DNA of 64,000 nucleotides, from positions 62,001-126,000 of the forward strand of contig NZ_CP067141.1 in NCBI RefSeq assembly GCF_028553805.1. The letters are read 5' to 3'. This DNA is from Paracoccus saliphilus (GTDB lineage Bacteria; Pseudomonadota; Alphaproteobacteria; Rhodobacterales; Rhodobacteraceae). Below, piece by piece: positions 63,372-64,000 of this stretch. Under the pieces are notes generated by a model that was given only the letters and a program-made list of their open reading frames with translations, ran no database searches and was not told the origin of the DNA. Numbering within the stretch: position 1 is the first letter of the stretch; every line of letters begins with the position of its first letter. Position numbers and translations under genes: made by a program.

Positions 63372-64000
63372 TCAGTATGATTTCGGCAGGCCGAGCACGC
63401 GTTCGGCCAGGTAGGACAGGCAAAGCTGTGGGCTGACTGGCGCGATCCGCGGAACAAAGGCTTCGCGCAGGTAGCGTTCGACATGGTATTCCTTGGCATA
63501 GCCGAAACCGCCATGCGACATCACTGCCGTCTGGCAAGCCTCGAACACCGCCTCCCCGGCCAGGTACTTGGCGGCATTCGCAGCAGCGCCAACAGCCGAT
63601 ACCGGGGCCCCGCTGTCATATTGCCATGCCGCAGACATGACCATCAGCCAGGCCGCCTCCAGTTCGGCCCAGCATTTCGCCAGCGGATGCTGGATCCCCT
63701 GATTTTGGCCGATGGGGCGGTTGAAGACGATCCGTTCATTGGCATAGCGCGCGGCGCGCTTGACCGCGAGCATGCCAAGCCCGACCGCCTCCGCCGCGAT
63801 CAGCACGCGCTCGGGATTCATACCATGCAGGATATATTCGAAACCGCGCCCCTCCTCGCCGATCAGGTCATCGGCGGGGATGCGGAAATCCTCGAAGAAC
63901 AACTCGTTCGAATCGACCGCCTTGCGGCCCATCTTCTCGATCTCGCGCACCCGGATACGGTCGCGGTCGAAACGGGTATAGAACAGGCTCAGCCCCTGTG
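63372..64000 (-). CDS. Acyl-CoA dehydrogenase, C-terminal part (cut by the window)
   Basis: The frame is open to the window end and encodes the middle and C-terminal domains of an acyl-CoA dehydrogenase: KAVDSNELFFEDFRIPADDL, GRGFEYILHGMNPERVLIAA, FNRPIGQNQGIQHPLAKCWA and the FAD/substrate region QTAVMSHGGFGYAKEYHVER ending LAERVLGLPKSY. It starts beyond base 64000. It is the first visible gene of the operon with the CoA transferase, TRAP transporter and MaoC hydratase. Confidence 0.92.
   Translation of the reverse strand, partial: QGLSLFYTRFDRDRIRVREIEKMGRKAVDSNELFFEDFRIPADDLIGEEGRGFEYILHGMNPERVLIAAEAVGLGMLAVKRAARYANERIVFNRPIGQNQGIQHPLAKCWAELEAAWLMVMSAAWQYDSGAPVSAVGAAANAAKYLAGEAVFEACQTAVMSHGGFGYAKEYHVERYLREAFVPRIAPVSPQLCLSYLAERVLGLPKSY

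Overview
The window looks like a chromosomal segment of a GC-rich alphaproteobacterium of the Rhodobacteraceae, most like Paracoccus. The evidence is an assimilatory nitrate cluster ordered transporter, nirB, nirD, nitrate reductase as in the P. denitrificans nas operon, an aerobic (CobG/CobN-type) cobalamin cluster, a urease operon with ureJ inside it, and recurring intergenic sequences with GGATATTT and GAAGAAGAAG. No taxonomic search was possible.

Layout. 1-4 kb, minus strand: the start of a copper P-type ATPase behind a CueR-like promoter, then the NAD de novo operon nadA-nadB-nadC. 4.3-11.06 kb, plus strand: assimilatory nitrate/nitrite reduction (NarK-type transporter, NirB, NirD, nitrate reductase), whose last codons run into an IS3-family remnant. 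11-19.4 kb: a low-density accessory region with DUF6173 and DUF3892 proteins, a sulfotransferase-like gene, duplicated small genes, an IS110 fragment, an IS200-split transporter and a RelE/ParE-RelB toxin-antitoxin pair. 19.6-34.2 kb: cobalamin synthesis under two cobalamin riboswitches. The first precedes DUF1636-cobW-cobN-cobG-cobH-cobI-cobJ-(cobK on the other strand)-cobL-cobE-cobM, then cobB. The second precedes cbiM-cobF. 34.2-36 kb: a lipoprotein and a zincin-like protein. 36-41.5 kb: urease operon ureD-A-J-B-C-E-F-G, minus strand. 41.8-44 kb: katG with terminator.

44.1-51 kb is a second accessory region: IS1595, IS3 and IS5-type transposase remnants, an outer-membrane beta-barrel, a KpsS-like capsule protein, an SRPBCC protein and a Hint-domain protein. 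51-53.2 kb, minus strand: periplasmic two-domain sulfurtransferase, YeeE/YedE transporter, and an overlapping tiny secreted peptide. 53.5-58.3 kb: EamA exporter, divergent GntR/FCD regulator, and a three-gene sulfotransferase module. 58.6-64 kb, minus strand: acyl-CoA dehydrogenase (cut by the window), CaiB-type CoA transferase, TRAP transporter dctQ-dctM-dctP and MaoC hydratase, which together look like uptake and CoA-dependent catabolism of an organic acid.

The core blocks are well-known pathways. The least explained parts are the membrane-sulfotransferase/ASST module (55.3-58.3 kb), the coupled 54-residue secreted peptide after the sulfur transporter (51.0 kb), the lipoprotein-zincin pair (34.2-35.7 kb), the cobK/cobL head-to-head overlap, and the shared 3' hairpin element seen after nadC and cobM.
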